64,000 nucleotides of DNA from CAVSJA01 sp963728145. GTDB lineage: Bacteria > Bacteroidota > Bacteroidia > Chitinophagales > Chitinophagaceae. Position numbers and translations under genes: made by a program. Shown one piece after another: positions 17,158 to 25,360 of this stretch. The notes beneath the pieces are model-generated. The model saw nothing but the letters and a program-made list of their open reading frames with translations. It was not told where the DNA came from and searched no databases. The DNA lies in NCBI GenBank assembly GCA_963728145.1, contig CAVSJA010000001.1:372001-436000 (forward strand). The letters are read 5' to 3'. Each line of letters begins with the position of its first letter. Within the stretch, counting starts at the first letter, position 1.

Positions 17158-17508
17158 TTAAGCTTCGACTGGAATTTTCATAACCTGTCTCACTTGCACG
17201 CTTCCTCCCAATTCAAAATCGGGGCAATCCTTTGATATTTCAACTGCTTCATCCAGGTCATTTGCATTCACGATGAAAAATCCTCCTACAACTTCTTTGC
17301 CTTCAGTGAATGGTCCGTCGGTCACTTTCTTATTCGTTCCTGTCACCAGTTTACCACCGGGAAGCAGTGGTTCGCCAGCTACATACCTGCCTTGTTTATT
17401 CAACTTATCGATCCATGCCATCCATTTACCCATGCTGGCCTCCATTTGTTCGGGACTGGTGTGTTTGTCTGGCATTCCGCCATGAAAAATGAACATGAAC
17501 TTTTCCAT
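17158..17508 (-). CDS. DGPF/YCII-related protein, partner of ECF42
   Basis: A 116-residue YCII-like protein with the signature TDGPFTEGKEVVGGFFIV (about 63-80), which defines the DGPF family. Members have a dimeric alpha/beta-barrel fold; the reaction is not established. Genes for DGPF proteins are linked to ECF42 sigma factors across bacteria, and known ECF42 members drive expression of their DGPF genes. Its position directly upstream of the sigma gene, on the same strand, fits this. Confidence 0.88.
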   Translation of the reverse strand: MEKFMFIFHGGMPDKHTSPEQMEASMGKWMAWIDKLNKQGRYVAGEPLLPGGKLVTGTNKKVTDGPFTEGKEVVGGFFIVNANDLDEAVEISKDCPDFELGGSVQVRQVMKIPVEA

Positions 17509-17686
17509 AACAACTAGTTTTTAGATTTTTAAAATAATTACAGGCTAATGACGGATGGCATTTCGGGAACCGGACAGGTAATGGATTTTTTTCTATTCAA
17601 ATCTAACAGAAGTTTCCATTTTCTTGATGCCGGTTAACAGTAAAGAAAACCGTATCTGGAACCGGTAAACTACAACCGGAATCTCA

Positions 17687-17718
17687 TTTGTTGTTCTCCG
17701 TTTCAACCAATAATTTTG
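17687..17718 (+). promoter_or_regulatory. Bacteroidota-type promoter of pdhB
   Basis: TTTG (17687-17690), 20 nt, then TAATTTTG (17711-17718). Both boxes and spacing match the primary sigma consensus. The predicted leader is about 15-18 nt before the ATG at 17741. Confidence 0.65.
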
Positions 17719-17740
17719 CGGACTCAATCAAACCGTTATA

Positions 17741-18727
17741 ATGGCAAGGTCAATAGCATTTCGTGAAGCCCTGAGAGAAGCGATGCAGGAAGAAATGAGG
17801 CGCGATCCCAATGTATTTTTAATGGGAGAAGAAGTGGCAGAATACAATGGCGCTTATAAAGTTAGCCAGGGTATGCTGGATGAATTCGGGGCTAAAAGAG
17901 TGATTGATACCCCCATTTCCGAACTGGGATTTACCGGGATCGCAGTAGGTGCAGCTCAGAATGGGCTAAGGCCTATAGTTGAGTACATGACCTGGAATTT
18001 TGCACTTCTTGCTCTTGACCAGATCTTAAATACGGCAACCAAAATGCTGGCCATGAGTGGTGGACAAGTCAACTGTCCCATTGTGTTCCGCGGACCGAAT
18101 GGTTCAGCAGGTCAGTTAGGTGCTCAGCACTCCACAGCTTTTGAAAGTTATTATGCAAATATTCCTGGTTGCAAGGTGGTCTCTCCTTCCAATCCGTATG
18201 ATGCGAAGGGCCTGCTTAAATCAGCCATTAGAGATAACGATCCTGTGATCTTTATGGAAAGTGAAGTGATGTACGGAGAAAAAGGTGAAGTTCCAGAAGG
18301 AGAATTCCTGATCCCAATTGGAAAAGCCGATGTAAAAAAACAGGGAAGGGATGTAACGATCGTTTCTTACAATAAGATGATGAAGGTAGCATTGGGAGCT
18401 GCTGCTGAATTGGAGAAGGAGAATGTGAGCGCTGAAGTAATTGACCTTCGCACCGTACGACCTTTAGATTGGAAAACAATTCTTGAAAGCGTTAAGAAAA
18501 CAAACAGACTTGTGATCGTTGAAGAACAATGGCCCATGTGTTCCATTTCTTCTGAAATAGCATACAGGATTCAAAAAGAAGGATTCGATTATCTCGATGC
18601 ACCAATTCGCAGGATCACTGCCGCAGATGCGCCACTTCACTATGCACCAAATCTCGTCGCGGCTGCATTGCCTGATGTGCCGAGAACAGTGAAGCTGGTG
18701 AAGGAAGTGATGTACCAGGTGAAGTAA
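17741..18727 (+). CDS. pdhB: Pyruvate dehydrogenase E1 component, beta subunit
   Basis: A 328-residue E1-beta of the thiamine-diphosphate-dependent 2-oxoacid dehydrogenase complex. MARSIAFREALREAMQEEM, the GEEVAEYNGAYKVSQG segment, DTPISELGFTGIAVGAA and the C-terminal transketolase domain (RPLDWKTILESVKKTNR, VEEQWPMCS) match PdhB closely. It decarboxylates pyruvate together with an E1-alpha subunit, which is not in this window; nor are E2 and E3. It is monocistronic, with its own promoter and terminator. A branched-chain 2-oxoacid E1-beta is a less likely alternative. Confidence 0.92.
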   Translation: MARSIAFREALREAMQEEMRRDPNVFLMGEEVAEYNGAYKVSQGMLDEFGAKRVIDTPISELGFTGIAVGAAQNGLRPIVEYMTWNFALLALDQILNTATKMLAMSGGQVNCPIVFRGPNGSAGQLGAQHSTAFESYYANIPGCKVVSPSNPYDAKGLLKSAIRDNDPVIFMESEVMYGEKGEVPEGEFLIPIGKADVKKQGRDVTIVSYNKMMKVALGAAAELEKENVSAEVIDLRTVRPLDWKTILESVKKTNRLVIVEEQWPMCSISSEIAYRIQKEGFDYLDAPIRRITAADAPLHYAPNLVAAALPDVPRTVKLVKEVMYQVK

Positions 18728-18755
18728 ATTCACAGAGTAGTTGTCGAAAATATTC

Positions 18756-18782
18756 AAGCAGCCTTACGGCTGCTTTTTTTTG
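18756..18782 (+). terminator. Intrinsic terminator after pdhB
   Basis: AGCAGCC-TTAC-GGCTGCT is followed by a run of eight T. It begins about 28 nt after the pdhB stop. Confidence 0.85.
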
Positions 18783-18838
18783 CCACGGAGGAGGGGATAA
18801 CACGGAAGAATTGAAAAAATCTCAGCCCTATTAGTTGG

Positions 18839-18871
18839 CTATAATAATCAATAATTAATAATCAATAATAT
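18839..18871. repeat. 7-bp word array (ATAATCA/ATAATTA family), single arm
   Basis: Words such as ATAATCA and ATAATTA are repeated upstream of the fucosidase gene. A larger two-armed array of the same family lies at 31573-31684. No facing arm is present here. Confidence 0.65.
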
Positions 18872-18896
18872 TTGCGGTATTGTTAAATTTACTACT

Positions 18897-20222
18897 ATGA
18901 AATACCTCATCATTATACTTTGTTTCTTCAGTAGTCTTTTTATTTCCGCGCAGGACAGTTATACGCCTACACCCGAAAATCTTCGTGCAAGACAATGGTT
19001 TGATAGCGCCAAATTCGGTATGTTCATACATTGGGGTGCCAGCAGTGTGCTTGGTCATGGAGAATGGGTAATGAATGTGCGCAATATCCGTGTTGAGGAA
19101 TATAAACGCTTGGTTCATATTTTCAACCCGATTGATTTTGATGCGAAGACATGGGTGGCCACTGCAAAAAATGCGGGAATGAATTATATCACGCTTATCA
19201 CGCGTCACCATGATGGATTTAGTATGTGGGATACAAAGCAATCAGATTGGAAGATCACCAATACGCCCTATGGCAAGGATATTGTCAAACAACTTGCAGA
19301 CGAATGCCGCAAGCAGGGTGTCAAATTGTTTTTCTATTATTCATTGCTTGATTGGTACCGGAGCGATTATCAGTATGAAACAGGAAGAACTGGTAAGGGA
19401 ACCGGGAGAACAGAGAAAAGCAATTGGTCCAGCTATATCAATTTCATGAAAGCGCAGTTGACAGAACTCCTGACCAACTATGGTGAGGTTGGCGGCATTT
19501 GGTTTGATGGCCATTGGGACCAGCTTGATAACGATCATGATAAAGCGAACAAGTCAAAGGTTGATTGGAAATACAATGAGATCTATGAATTGATCCACCG
19601 GCTTCAACCAAAATGCCTGATCGGAAATAATCATCATTTGCTTCCTTTGCCTGGAGAAGATTTTCAAATGTTTGAGAAGGATCTTCCAGGACACAACACT
19701 ACGGGATTCGGTGGCGCAGCCGTTTCGAGATTGCCATTGGAAACCTGCGAGACGATTAACGATTCATGGGGTTTCAATATCACAGACAGGAATCACAAAT
19801 CTACCAGGGCACTGATTCATTACCTGGTGAAGGCGACTGGATACGGAGCAAATTTCCTTCTTAATATTGGCCCGATGCCAAATGGTCAAATACAACCTGA
19901 ATTTACTGAAAGACTTTCCGCAATGGGACAATGGCTGAAACAATATGGAGAAACGATCTATGGTACAAAGGGAGGATTCATTAAACCGCAGAGTTGGGGA
20001 GCCATAACCGAAAAAGGCAATAAGGCCTGGATCCATCTATTAAACCCCACGGAAGAAAAGCTCTTTATAAAAGTTCCTGCAAAAGTAAAATCGGCAAAAT
20101 TGTACACTAATAAATCTGCAATAAAATTTCAGCAGCTTCCTGACAATTACCTGATCATCGATATCAATTCGATTCCAAAAGAAGAATTTGATACAGTGAT
20201 CGAACTGGAGTTAATAAAGTAA
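18897..20222 (+). CDS. GH29 alpha-L-fucosidase, secreted
   Basis: A 441-residue retaining fucosidase with a signal peptide (1-19, ending ISAQ). The GH29 catalytic barrel is clear: ARQWFDSAKFGMFIHWG at the N-terminus, ITRHHDGFSMWDT, and the nucleophile Asp in GGIWFDGHWD (D204). The C-terminal part from about residue 355 (GAITEKGNKAWIHLL) is a beta-sandwich. The general acid is not strictly conserved in the family and I cannot place it. It likely removes fucose from host or plant glycans in the periplasm. It has its own strong terminator and no adjacent Sus genes. Confidence 0.92.
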   Translation: MKYLIIILCFFSSLFISAQDSYTPTPENLRARQWFDSAKFGMFIHWGASSVLGHGEWVMNVRNIRVEEYKRLVHIFNPIDFDAKTWVATAKNAGMNYITLITRHHDGFSMWDTKQSDWKITNTPYGKDIVKQLADECRKQGVKLFFYYSLLDWYRSDYQYETGRTGKGTGRTEKSNWSSYINFMKAQLTELLTNYGEVGGIWFDGHWDQLDNDHDKANKSKVDWKYNEIYELIHRLQPKCLIGNNHHLLPLPGEDFQMFEKDLPGHNTTGFGGAAVSRLPLETCETINDSWGFNITDRNHKSTRALIHYLVKATGYGANFLLNIGPMPNGQIQPEFTERLSAMGQWLKQYGETIYGTKGGFIKPQSWGAITEKGNKAWIHLLNPTEEKLFIKVPAKVKSAKLYTNKSAIKFQQLPDNYLIIDINSIPKEEFDTVIELELIK

Positions 20223-20234
20223 ATTGATTAAATA

Positions 20235-20285
20235 AAAATGTCCCACCGTCCCGGTTTATAGCCGGGGCGGGGGGACATTTTTTAT
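20235..20285 (+). terminator. Intrinsic terminator after GH29 fucosidase
   Basis: AAAAATGTCCCACCGTCCCGG-TTTATA-GCCGGGGCGGGGGGACATTTTTT (shown split) forms a long GC-rich helix with a T tail. It starts 12 nt after the stop and could act on both strands. Confidence 0.85.
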
Positions 20286-20305
20286 TTCGAAAAGCCTTAA
20301 GTTAT

Positions 20306-20443
20306 TTATTGGAGGATTTTGGCAGCTGCTGCACAAACACTCATAAAAGCAAAAACAAAACCTAAAACAATACCCCCTAAAATTGCAAGTCTCATTACTA
20401 CTGCACCAATAGCGGGGGAAGGGGAACTCATTTGCGTTCTCAT
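20306..20443 (-). CDS. Possible small single-pass membrane protein
   Basis: A 45-codon reading frame, from ATG 20443, encodes MRTQMSSPSPAIG followed by a long hydrophobic stretch (LAILGGIVLGFVFAFMSV) and a short tail (AAAAKILQ). The frame stays open upstream, where another hydrophobic start is possible. It has no recognisable family and no clear promoter. I list it because the composition is typical of a membrane segment; it could be chance. Confidence 0.3.
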   Translation of the reverse strand: MRTQMSSPSPAIGAVVMRLAILGGIVLGFVFAFMSVCAAAAKILQ

Positions 20444-20639
20444 AGAAAATTGATTTTTGGGTTTAGAATCGGTCTTGTCATGGATACTTAACGCTAAAAT
20501 AATAGCTAGACAGTATAAGGGCAATCGCAATTTTACTAATTTTTAACGTTGACGGCTGGTAAATCTACGAATACTAAGCATTGACTCTTAAATGGTTACG
20601 CAGCATACCTAATCCTGGTCAAGAAAACTGGCCGTAAAA

Positions 20640-21386
20640 CTACCAGGTTCGGAGCTGTTTTATTTCGAATATCCACTCTGGCGTCCTTAAGTTAACGCCG
20701 GTCGGGATCTCATACCAGGGTGAATCAGGATTATCAGGATTGACAAGGACATGCATGTCCTGCGCAGGCATATAGCTCTGTGCAAGCATAAACAATTTCT
20801 TCCCTTTGCCATTTATTGCAACATCAACTATAATCACAGCATGGCCTGGCGATCCTCCTTTGATAAAAATATTTCCTGGTTCCAAAGCATCGATATCATT
20901 TACAGGTTTCAATTGGTTTTCGAGTGAGATTGTACCGCAATAAGAGAAAACTTTTTCAAGGTAACGTTTGAATTCGTGTTTATCAGCATTTGCGTTTAAC
21001 CGGTAATGAGTTTTGTTATTATCCCAAAAGTCAATGGAGTCAAATTCTTTTTTATTGTAAAAATATTCAGCTCTAAGCCGCATGATGGCATCTGCACATT
21101 GTTGAAGATCTTTTTTTCCAACAGGAATATCGATCACTGCAAATTGAGCCGATTGATTTCTCTTCAATCTTCCATCATAGAGATAAACCCGTTTATCCTC
21201 TTTTAGGCGAAGCTTTCTCAACCAATCTCCAAAGCTGCCGGGTTCCAGTTGCATTCTTGTATAGCCATTCGGAGCCGGGATTTGATCAATTTGTTGCCAA
21301 ATTATTTCAGGCGATGGAGCGGAAGAAGGAGCTTGACAGTAAACTAAAAAAGGTAACAAAATTAACATAAGCAGGGTCGGCTTCAT
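20640..21386 (-). CDS. DUF4846 domain-containing secreted protein
   Basis: A 248-residue exported protein with a signal peptide ending VYCQAP. The body has the DUF4846 features: GSFGDWLRKLRLK, VYLYDGRLKRNQ, CADAIMRLRAEYFY and a C-terminal GNIFIKGGSPGHAVIIVDVA followed by FMLAQSYMPAQDMHVL. The conserved GHA and AQSYMPAQ segments suggest an NlpC/P60-like or transglutaminase-like pocket, but I cannot show a catalytic triad. The start at 21386 was chosen because it opens the signal peptide; 17 upstream codons are open as well. Confidence 0.8.
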   Translation of the reverse strand: MKPTLLMLILLPFLVYCQAPSSAPSPEIIWQQIDQIPAPNGYTRMQLEPGSFGDWLRKLRLKEDKRVYLYDGRLKRNQSAQFAVIDIPVGKKDLQQCADAIMRLRAEYFYNKKEFDSIDFWDNNKTHYRLNANADKHEFKRYLEKVFSYCGTISLENQLKPVNDIDALEPGNIFIKGGSPGHAVIIVDVAINGKGKKLFMLAQSYMPAQDMHVLVNPDNPDSPWYEIPTGVNLRTPEWIFEIKQLRTW

Positions 21387-21515
21387 TTTTCTTATTTTTG
21401 ATTGATTTAATAAGAAATTGAAACCTGATAAATTCATATGCTTTTCCTGTTAAATAATGCATAATAGGACGAGGCTTAATAGCAAATTTGCAATACAAAA
21501 TCTGAAATAACCCTG

Positions 21516-22679
21516 ATGTCAAACATTCTAATTATCGACGACGAAAAGGCGATCCGTAAGACTCTCTCCGAAATTCTTTCTTATGAAGGCTACAAAATTG
21601 ATGAAGCGGGGGATGGGGAAGAGGGACTGAAGAAATTCAGGGAAAGAAGTTATGATGTAGTGCTCTGCGATATCAAAATGCCAAAGGTTGATGGGATTGA
21701 ATTCCTGGATAAAAGCCGCGAAGCCAATCCTGATATACCCGTGATCATGATCTCTGGTCATGGAACCATTGAAACTGCTGTCGAGGCCGTGAAGAAGGGT
21801 GCCTACGATTATATCTCCAAACCGCCCGACTTGAATCGACTTCTTATCACGATCCGCAACGCAATGGATAAGACTAACCTCGTGGCAGAAACGAAAGTTT
21901 TGAAGCGTAAGGTTGGCAAAGTGGAAGAAATGATCGGTGAATCCGGACCAATTGTGAAGATCAAAGAAACAATCGATAAGGTAGCTGCAACGGAAGCGAG
22001 ATTATTGGTTACGGGTGAAAATGGAGTAGGCAAGGAGTTGGTAGCCCGTTGGGTTCACGAAAAAAGCAATCGTGCCAGCGGCCCATTGATCGAAGTGAAC
22101 TGTGCAGCCATTCCAAGCGAGCTGATCGAAAGTGAATTGTTTGGGCACGAAAAAGGATCATTCACTTCAGCAGTCAAACAAAGAATAGGAAAATTTGAAT
22201 CCGCACACGGGGGTACATTATTCCTGGATGAAATTGGTGATATGAGTCTGAATGCGCAGGCCAAAGTGCTTAGAGCATTGCAGGAAGGCAAGATCACGAG
22301 GGTGGGAGGCGATAAGGATATAAACGTGGATGTACGGGTTATTGCAGCAACTAACAAAGACCTCTTGAGAGAAGTAGATGAAAAGAATTTTCGTCTCGAC
22401 CTATATCACCGCTTAAGCGTGATCATTATTCATGTGCCCTCGCTAAATGATCGACGAGATGATATTCCATTACTGGTTGATAAATTCCTCTCCGATGTTT
22501 GTGCTGATTACGGCATATCAAAAAAAAGTATCGAAAAAGATGCTATCGAGGCACTGAAGCAACATAACTGGACGGGGAATATTCGCGAATTGAGAAACGT
22601 AGTGGAGCGTTTGATCATTCTCTCCGGGAAAACCATCACGGCTGAGGATGTATTTACGTATGTACTACCAAAGAGATAA
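21516..22679 (+). CDS. NtrC-like sigma-54 activator lacking the C-terminal HTH
   Basis: A 387-residue protein with a receiver domain (D52 in LCDIKMP) and an AAA+ sigma-54 activation domain: Walker A GENGVGKE (167-174), loop GSFTSA (214-219, in place of GAFTGA), Walker B LFLDEIGD (235-242) and the sensor R-finger region. It ends at WTGNIRELRNVVERLIIL...TYVLPKR, without the Fis-type DNA-binding helix-turn-helix. Transcription activation without site-specific DNA binding, or a helper protein, would be needed. No histidine kinase is adjacent. Confidence 0.88.
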   Translation: MSNILIIDDEKAIRKTLSEILSYEGYKIDEAGDGEEGLKKFRERSYDVVLCDIKMPKVDGIEFLDKSREANPDIPVIMISGHGTIETAVEAVKKGAYDYISKPPDLNRLLITIRNAMDKTNLVAETKVLKRKVGKVEEMIGESGPIVKIKETIDKVAATEARLLVTGENGVGKELVARWVHEKSNRASGPLIEVNCAAIPSELIESELFGHEKGSFTSAVKQRIGKFESAHGGTLFLDEIGDMSLNAQAKVLRALQEGKITRVGGDKDINVDVRVIAATNKDLLREVDEKNFRLDLYHRLSVIIIHVPSLNDRRDDIPLLVDKFLSDVCADYGISKKSIEKDAIEALKQHNWTGNIRELRNVVERLIILSGKTITAEDVFTYVLPKR

Positions 22680-22979
22680 ATCAATTTAGATCCCTTTCTA
22701 TTTAAGTGCCGCTTTTATTTCCTTATCATGGCCTGAGGTCATCAATTCCAGATCCTGAGGGTATGCGCCTTAACACCTGTTAAATCCCCAATATGCAGTT
22801 GGAAAAATGGTTCATTTCTGTAATAAAAGGAGAGTTGTGCCCACTAACAATTCCGGTCATCCCACAGCTGAAGGACGGCAGGGGCGAAAAACCCCTTATT
22901 TTAGGAATTTGTTCTTTCCCGGCTTTTTTGGAAACCCGCTTAATATGGTATTTTTGCCCGAATTATTAAAAGAATATCA
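22680..22979. other. 300-nt gap between NtrC-like gene and signal peptidase gene
   Basis: The gap holds a short GGGGCGAAAAACCCC hairpin (about 22876-22893) followed by TTATTTTAGG, which may be a terminator, and the promoter of the next gene (TTTG ending at 22930, 18 nt, TATTTTTG 22949-22956). I see no gene or further repeat in it. Confidence 0.4.
22927..22956 (+). promoter_or_regulatory. Bacteroidota-type promoter of lepB
   Basis: TTTG (22927-22930), 18 nt, TATTTTTG (22949-22956). Spacing is one base short of the usual 19-21. The leader to ATG 22980 would be about 17 nt. Confidence 0.5.
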
Positions 22980-24572
22980 ATGAGTTCAAACGATCTGTTC
23001 ATTATCATACTTATCGCTTTATTGATCGTTGAGTTGCCCGCACCGGGCTTGTATAAGATGTTTCAAAAAGCCGGCATTCCGTCCTGGAAAGCTTTTGTAC
23101 CCTTCCTGAACACATGGGAAATTGTTAAAGCAACCCAAATTCGCAAACACTGGTTCTTCTGGCAATTCATTCCAATTGTCGGATGGTTTATCAGTATCTG
23201 GTTTTTGGTTGAATTTGTAAAACTGTTTGGAAAGTTCCGGCTTCACCAACATTTTATGGCTGCACTTTTACCCTTTATTTATTTTCCATACCTGGGATTT
23301 AGCAAGGATGAAAGATATCTTGGATTAGAAGTTGTACAAAGACATAAAAAGTCAACCGCAAGAGAATGGATCGATGCAGGAGTATTTGCGGTTGTTGCGG
23401 CAACGCTTATCCGAACTTTCATATTCGAAGCTTATACTATTCCAACTGGTTCAATGGAAAAGACCCTACTGGTAAATGATTTCCTGTTTGTGAGCAAGTT
23501 TAGTTATGGACCAAGAATACCAAATACGCCATTGGCAATTCCTTTTGTTCATCATACTCTTCCAGTGCTTAAAACAAAATCTTATTCTGAGGCGATCTAT
23601 ATTCCCTACACAAGATGGTTTGCCAGTGCTGTAAAAAGAAATGATGTAGTTGTGTTCAATTTCCCAGCGGGTGATACTCTAACTAAAGAATATGATTCGC
23701 AGGATCCCTATTACGACATTCTTCAACGGACGCAATTAGGATTAATTGATCAGTTAAGGACCCAGTACCCTGATGAGGGACAACGGAAGTCCGCGGCCGA
23801 GGAAATCGCAAGACAACAGATTTGGGAAACATATACTGTGAAAACGAGACCAGTTGACAAGCGTGAAAATTATATCAAACGATGTGTCGGCATACCGGGC
23901 GACACTATCGAGGTAAGAGAAGGTGAACTGTATGTAAACGGACAACCGGCATTTGTTCCGCCACACTCTGCAACCGATTATGTGGTTACAACCTCGAATC
24001 GTTTCCTGAGTGCAGAGGAGTTAAGAGAATCCGGTTTTATTTTGAAGGAATCAAATCCCGAAACGGGGGAAATGGGTGATTTCAACGGCGGAGGTAATAC
24101 GTATTATATTAATCTAACTCCTGAAGAGATTGCAAAGCTTAAGCAGATGCCTGGTATTGCTGATATAAAAAAACTGATTGATAGCACCAACGAGCCAAGG
24201 ATCTTTCCACGAGATCCGAATATTGCAAGATGGACGACAGATCGGTTTGGTCCGCTATGGATACCGAAAAAAGGAGCAAGCATTGAATTGAATGAACGCA
24301 ATATGGCTTTTTACAGAAGGGCGATAAAAGTTTATGAGAACAATCAACTGGAAGAAAGAGATGGTAAAATATTCATCAACGGGAAAGAAGCAACAACCTA
24401 TACTTTTAAGATGAATTATTATTGGATGATGGGAGATAACCGTCACCGCTCGCAGGATAGTCGATTCTGGGGATTTGTTCCGGAAGATCATATTGTGGGG
24501 GAAGCTGGCATGATCTGGATGAGTTGGGATGGGGGAGTGCGGTGGAGTCGAATGTTTAAAATCATCAGATAG
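22980..24572 (+). CDS. lepB: Signal peptidase I, extended form
   Basis: A 530-residue membrane serine protease that removes signal peptides. Three hydrophobic segments fill residues 5-107, before the usual anchor (about 131-150). The nucleophile is S158 in IPTGSME and the general base is K300 in YIKRCVGIPGD; box E is GDNRHRSQDSRFWG. About 70 extra residues lie between the box C strand (NDVVVFNFP) and K300, and another insertion of about 110 residues precedes box E. The extra N-terminal membrane domain and insertions make it about twice the length of the E. coli-type core. Extended forms are known in Bacteroidota. Confidence 0.93.
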   Translation: MSSNDLFIIILIALLIVELPAPGLYKMFQKAGIPSWKAFVPFLNTWEIVKATQIRKHWFFWQFIPIVGWFISIWFLVEFVKLFGKFRLHQHFMAALLPFIYFPYLGFSKDERYLGLEVVQRHKKSTAREWIDAGVFAVVAATLIRTFIFEAYTIPTGSMEKTLLVNDFLFVSKFSYGPRIPNTPLAIPFVHHTLPVLKTKSYSEAIYIPYTRWFASAVKRNDVVVFNFPAGDTLTKEYDSQDPYYDILQRTQLGLIDQLRTQYPDEGQRKSAAEEIARQQIWETYTVKTRPVDKRENYIKRCVGIPGDTIEVREGELYVNGQPAFVPPHSATDYVVTTSNRFLSAEELRESGFILKESNPETGEMGDFNGGGNTYYINLTPEEIAKLKQMPGIADIKKLIDSTNEPRIFPRDPNIARWTTDRFGPLWIPKKGASIELNERNMAFYRRAIKVYENNQLEERDGKIFINGKEATTYTFKMNYYWMMGDNRHRSQDSRFWGFVPEDHIVGEAGMIWMSWDGGVRWSRMFKIIR

Positions 24573-24575
24573 GGA

Positions 24576-24695
24576 TTTGAGATTTCAGATTTGCGTCCCG
24601 ATAGATATCGGGAGCATATTTATGAGTTAACTTGTCCGTATCAACCAAATCTAAAATCTGCTCCCGATTACTATCGGGACTAAAATTTCAAATTG
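24576..24695. repeat. Inverted repeat carrying two TCCCGAT...ATCGGGA palindromes
   Basis: GAGATTTCAGATTTGC next to TCCCGATAGATATCGGGA (24576-24613) faces AAATCTAAAATCTGC next to TCCCGATTACTATCGGGA (24648-24690). It begins just after the lepB stop and reaches the cytidine deaminase start at 24698. It may form a cruciform or a long mRNA hairpin separating the two genes. Confidence 0.7.
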
Positions 24696-24697
24696 GC

Positions 24698-25186
24698 ATG
24701 CGTAAAGGCGAATTCATTTTTTCATTTGAAGAATACGAAAATATCGATGAGCTCGGGCAAATTGAAGCTGCTTTATTGAAAGTAGCCAGAAAGCTTACCG
24801 GGAATGCCTATGCGCCTTATTCGCAATTCCTGGTAGGTGCGGTGGCAAGACTGACAAATGGCGAGATAATTACTGGTACCAACCAGGAAAACGCTTCCTT
24901 TCCGGTAGGCTTATGCGCAGAGCGTGCCTTGCTTGCATCTGCAGCTACTTTATTTCCTGATGTTCCAATCGAAATGATGGCGATCAGCTTTCGTAGTTTA
25001 AATGGCGAGAGCAATCATCCAATTTCTCCCTGCGGAATGTGCCGCCAGGCCATGCAGGAATTTGAAGAAAGAACAAACTCTCCAATCCGACTTGTTCTCG
25101 GAGGACAGGATGGGAAAGTAATCGTGATAGAAAGTTCTTCGATGTTATTGCCCCTTGCATTTACTAGCAGGGAGCTGAAGGGATGA
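24698..25186 (+). CDS. cdd: Cytidine deaminase
   Basis: A 162-residue zinc enzyme that deaminates cytidine and deoxycytidine. The zinc ligands and catalytic Glu are in CAERALL (C73, E75) and PCGMC (C112, C115), the tetrameric CDA pattern. YAPYSQFLVGAV (38-49) and NQENASFPVGLC are the expected substrate-site motifs. Start 24698 (MRKGEF) was preferred because the open frame upstream runs through the inverted repeat. The stop is followed 3 nt later by a repeat array. Confidence 0.92.
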   Translation: MRKGEFIFSFEEYENIDELGQIEAALLKVARKLTGNAYAPYSQFLVGAVARLTNGEIITGTNQENASFPVGLCAERALLASAATLFPDVPIEMMAISFRSLNGESNHPISPCGMCRQAMQEFEERTNSPIRLVLGGQDGKVIVIESSSMLLPLAFTSRELKG

Positions 25187-25188
25187 AC

Positions 25189-25347
25189 TATTGGTTGATT
25201 GGTTAATTGGTTGATTGGTTGACTAGTTGATTTGTAAAAGCTAGTATTTAATTAGACGGCTCCGGTTTCTATATTCTCTTCCTCTGTTCTTCTGTTCCTC
25301 TGTTCTTCTGTTCTTCTGTTCTTCTGTTCCTCTGTTCCTCTGTTCAA
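25189..25347. repeat. Two 8-bp word arrays: TTGGTTGA (25189-25223) and CTGTTCTT/CTGTTCCT (25273-25347)
   Basis: Four to five copies of TTGGTTGA variants follow the cytidine deaminase stop. About nine copies of CTGTTCTT/CTGTTCCT precede the AcuI-like gene stop. The two families do not pair with each other, so this convergent gap holds two unrelated single arms. Confidence 0.85.
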
Positions 25348-25360
25348 TCTCTCCAAATCT

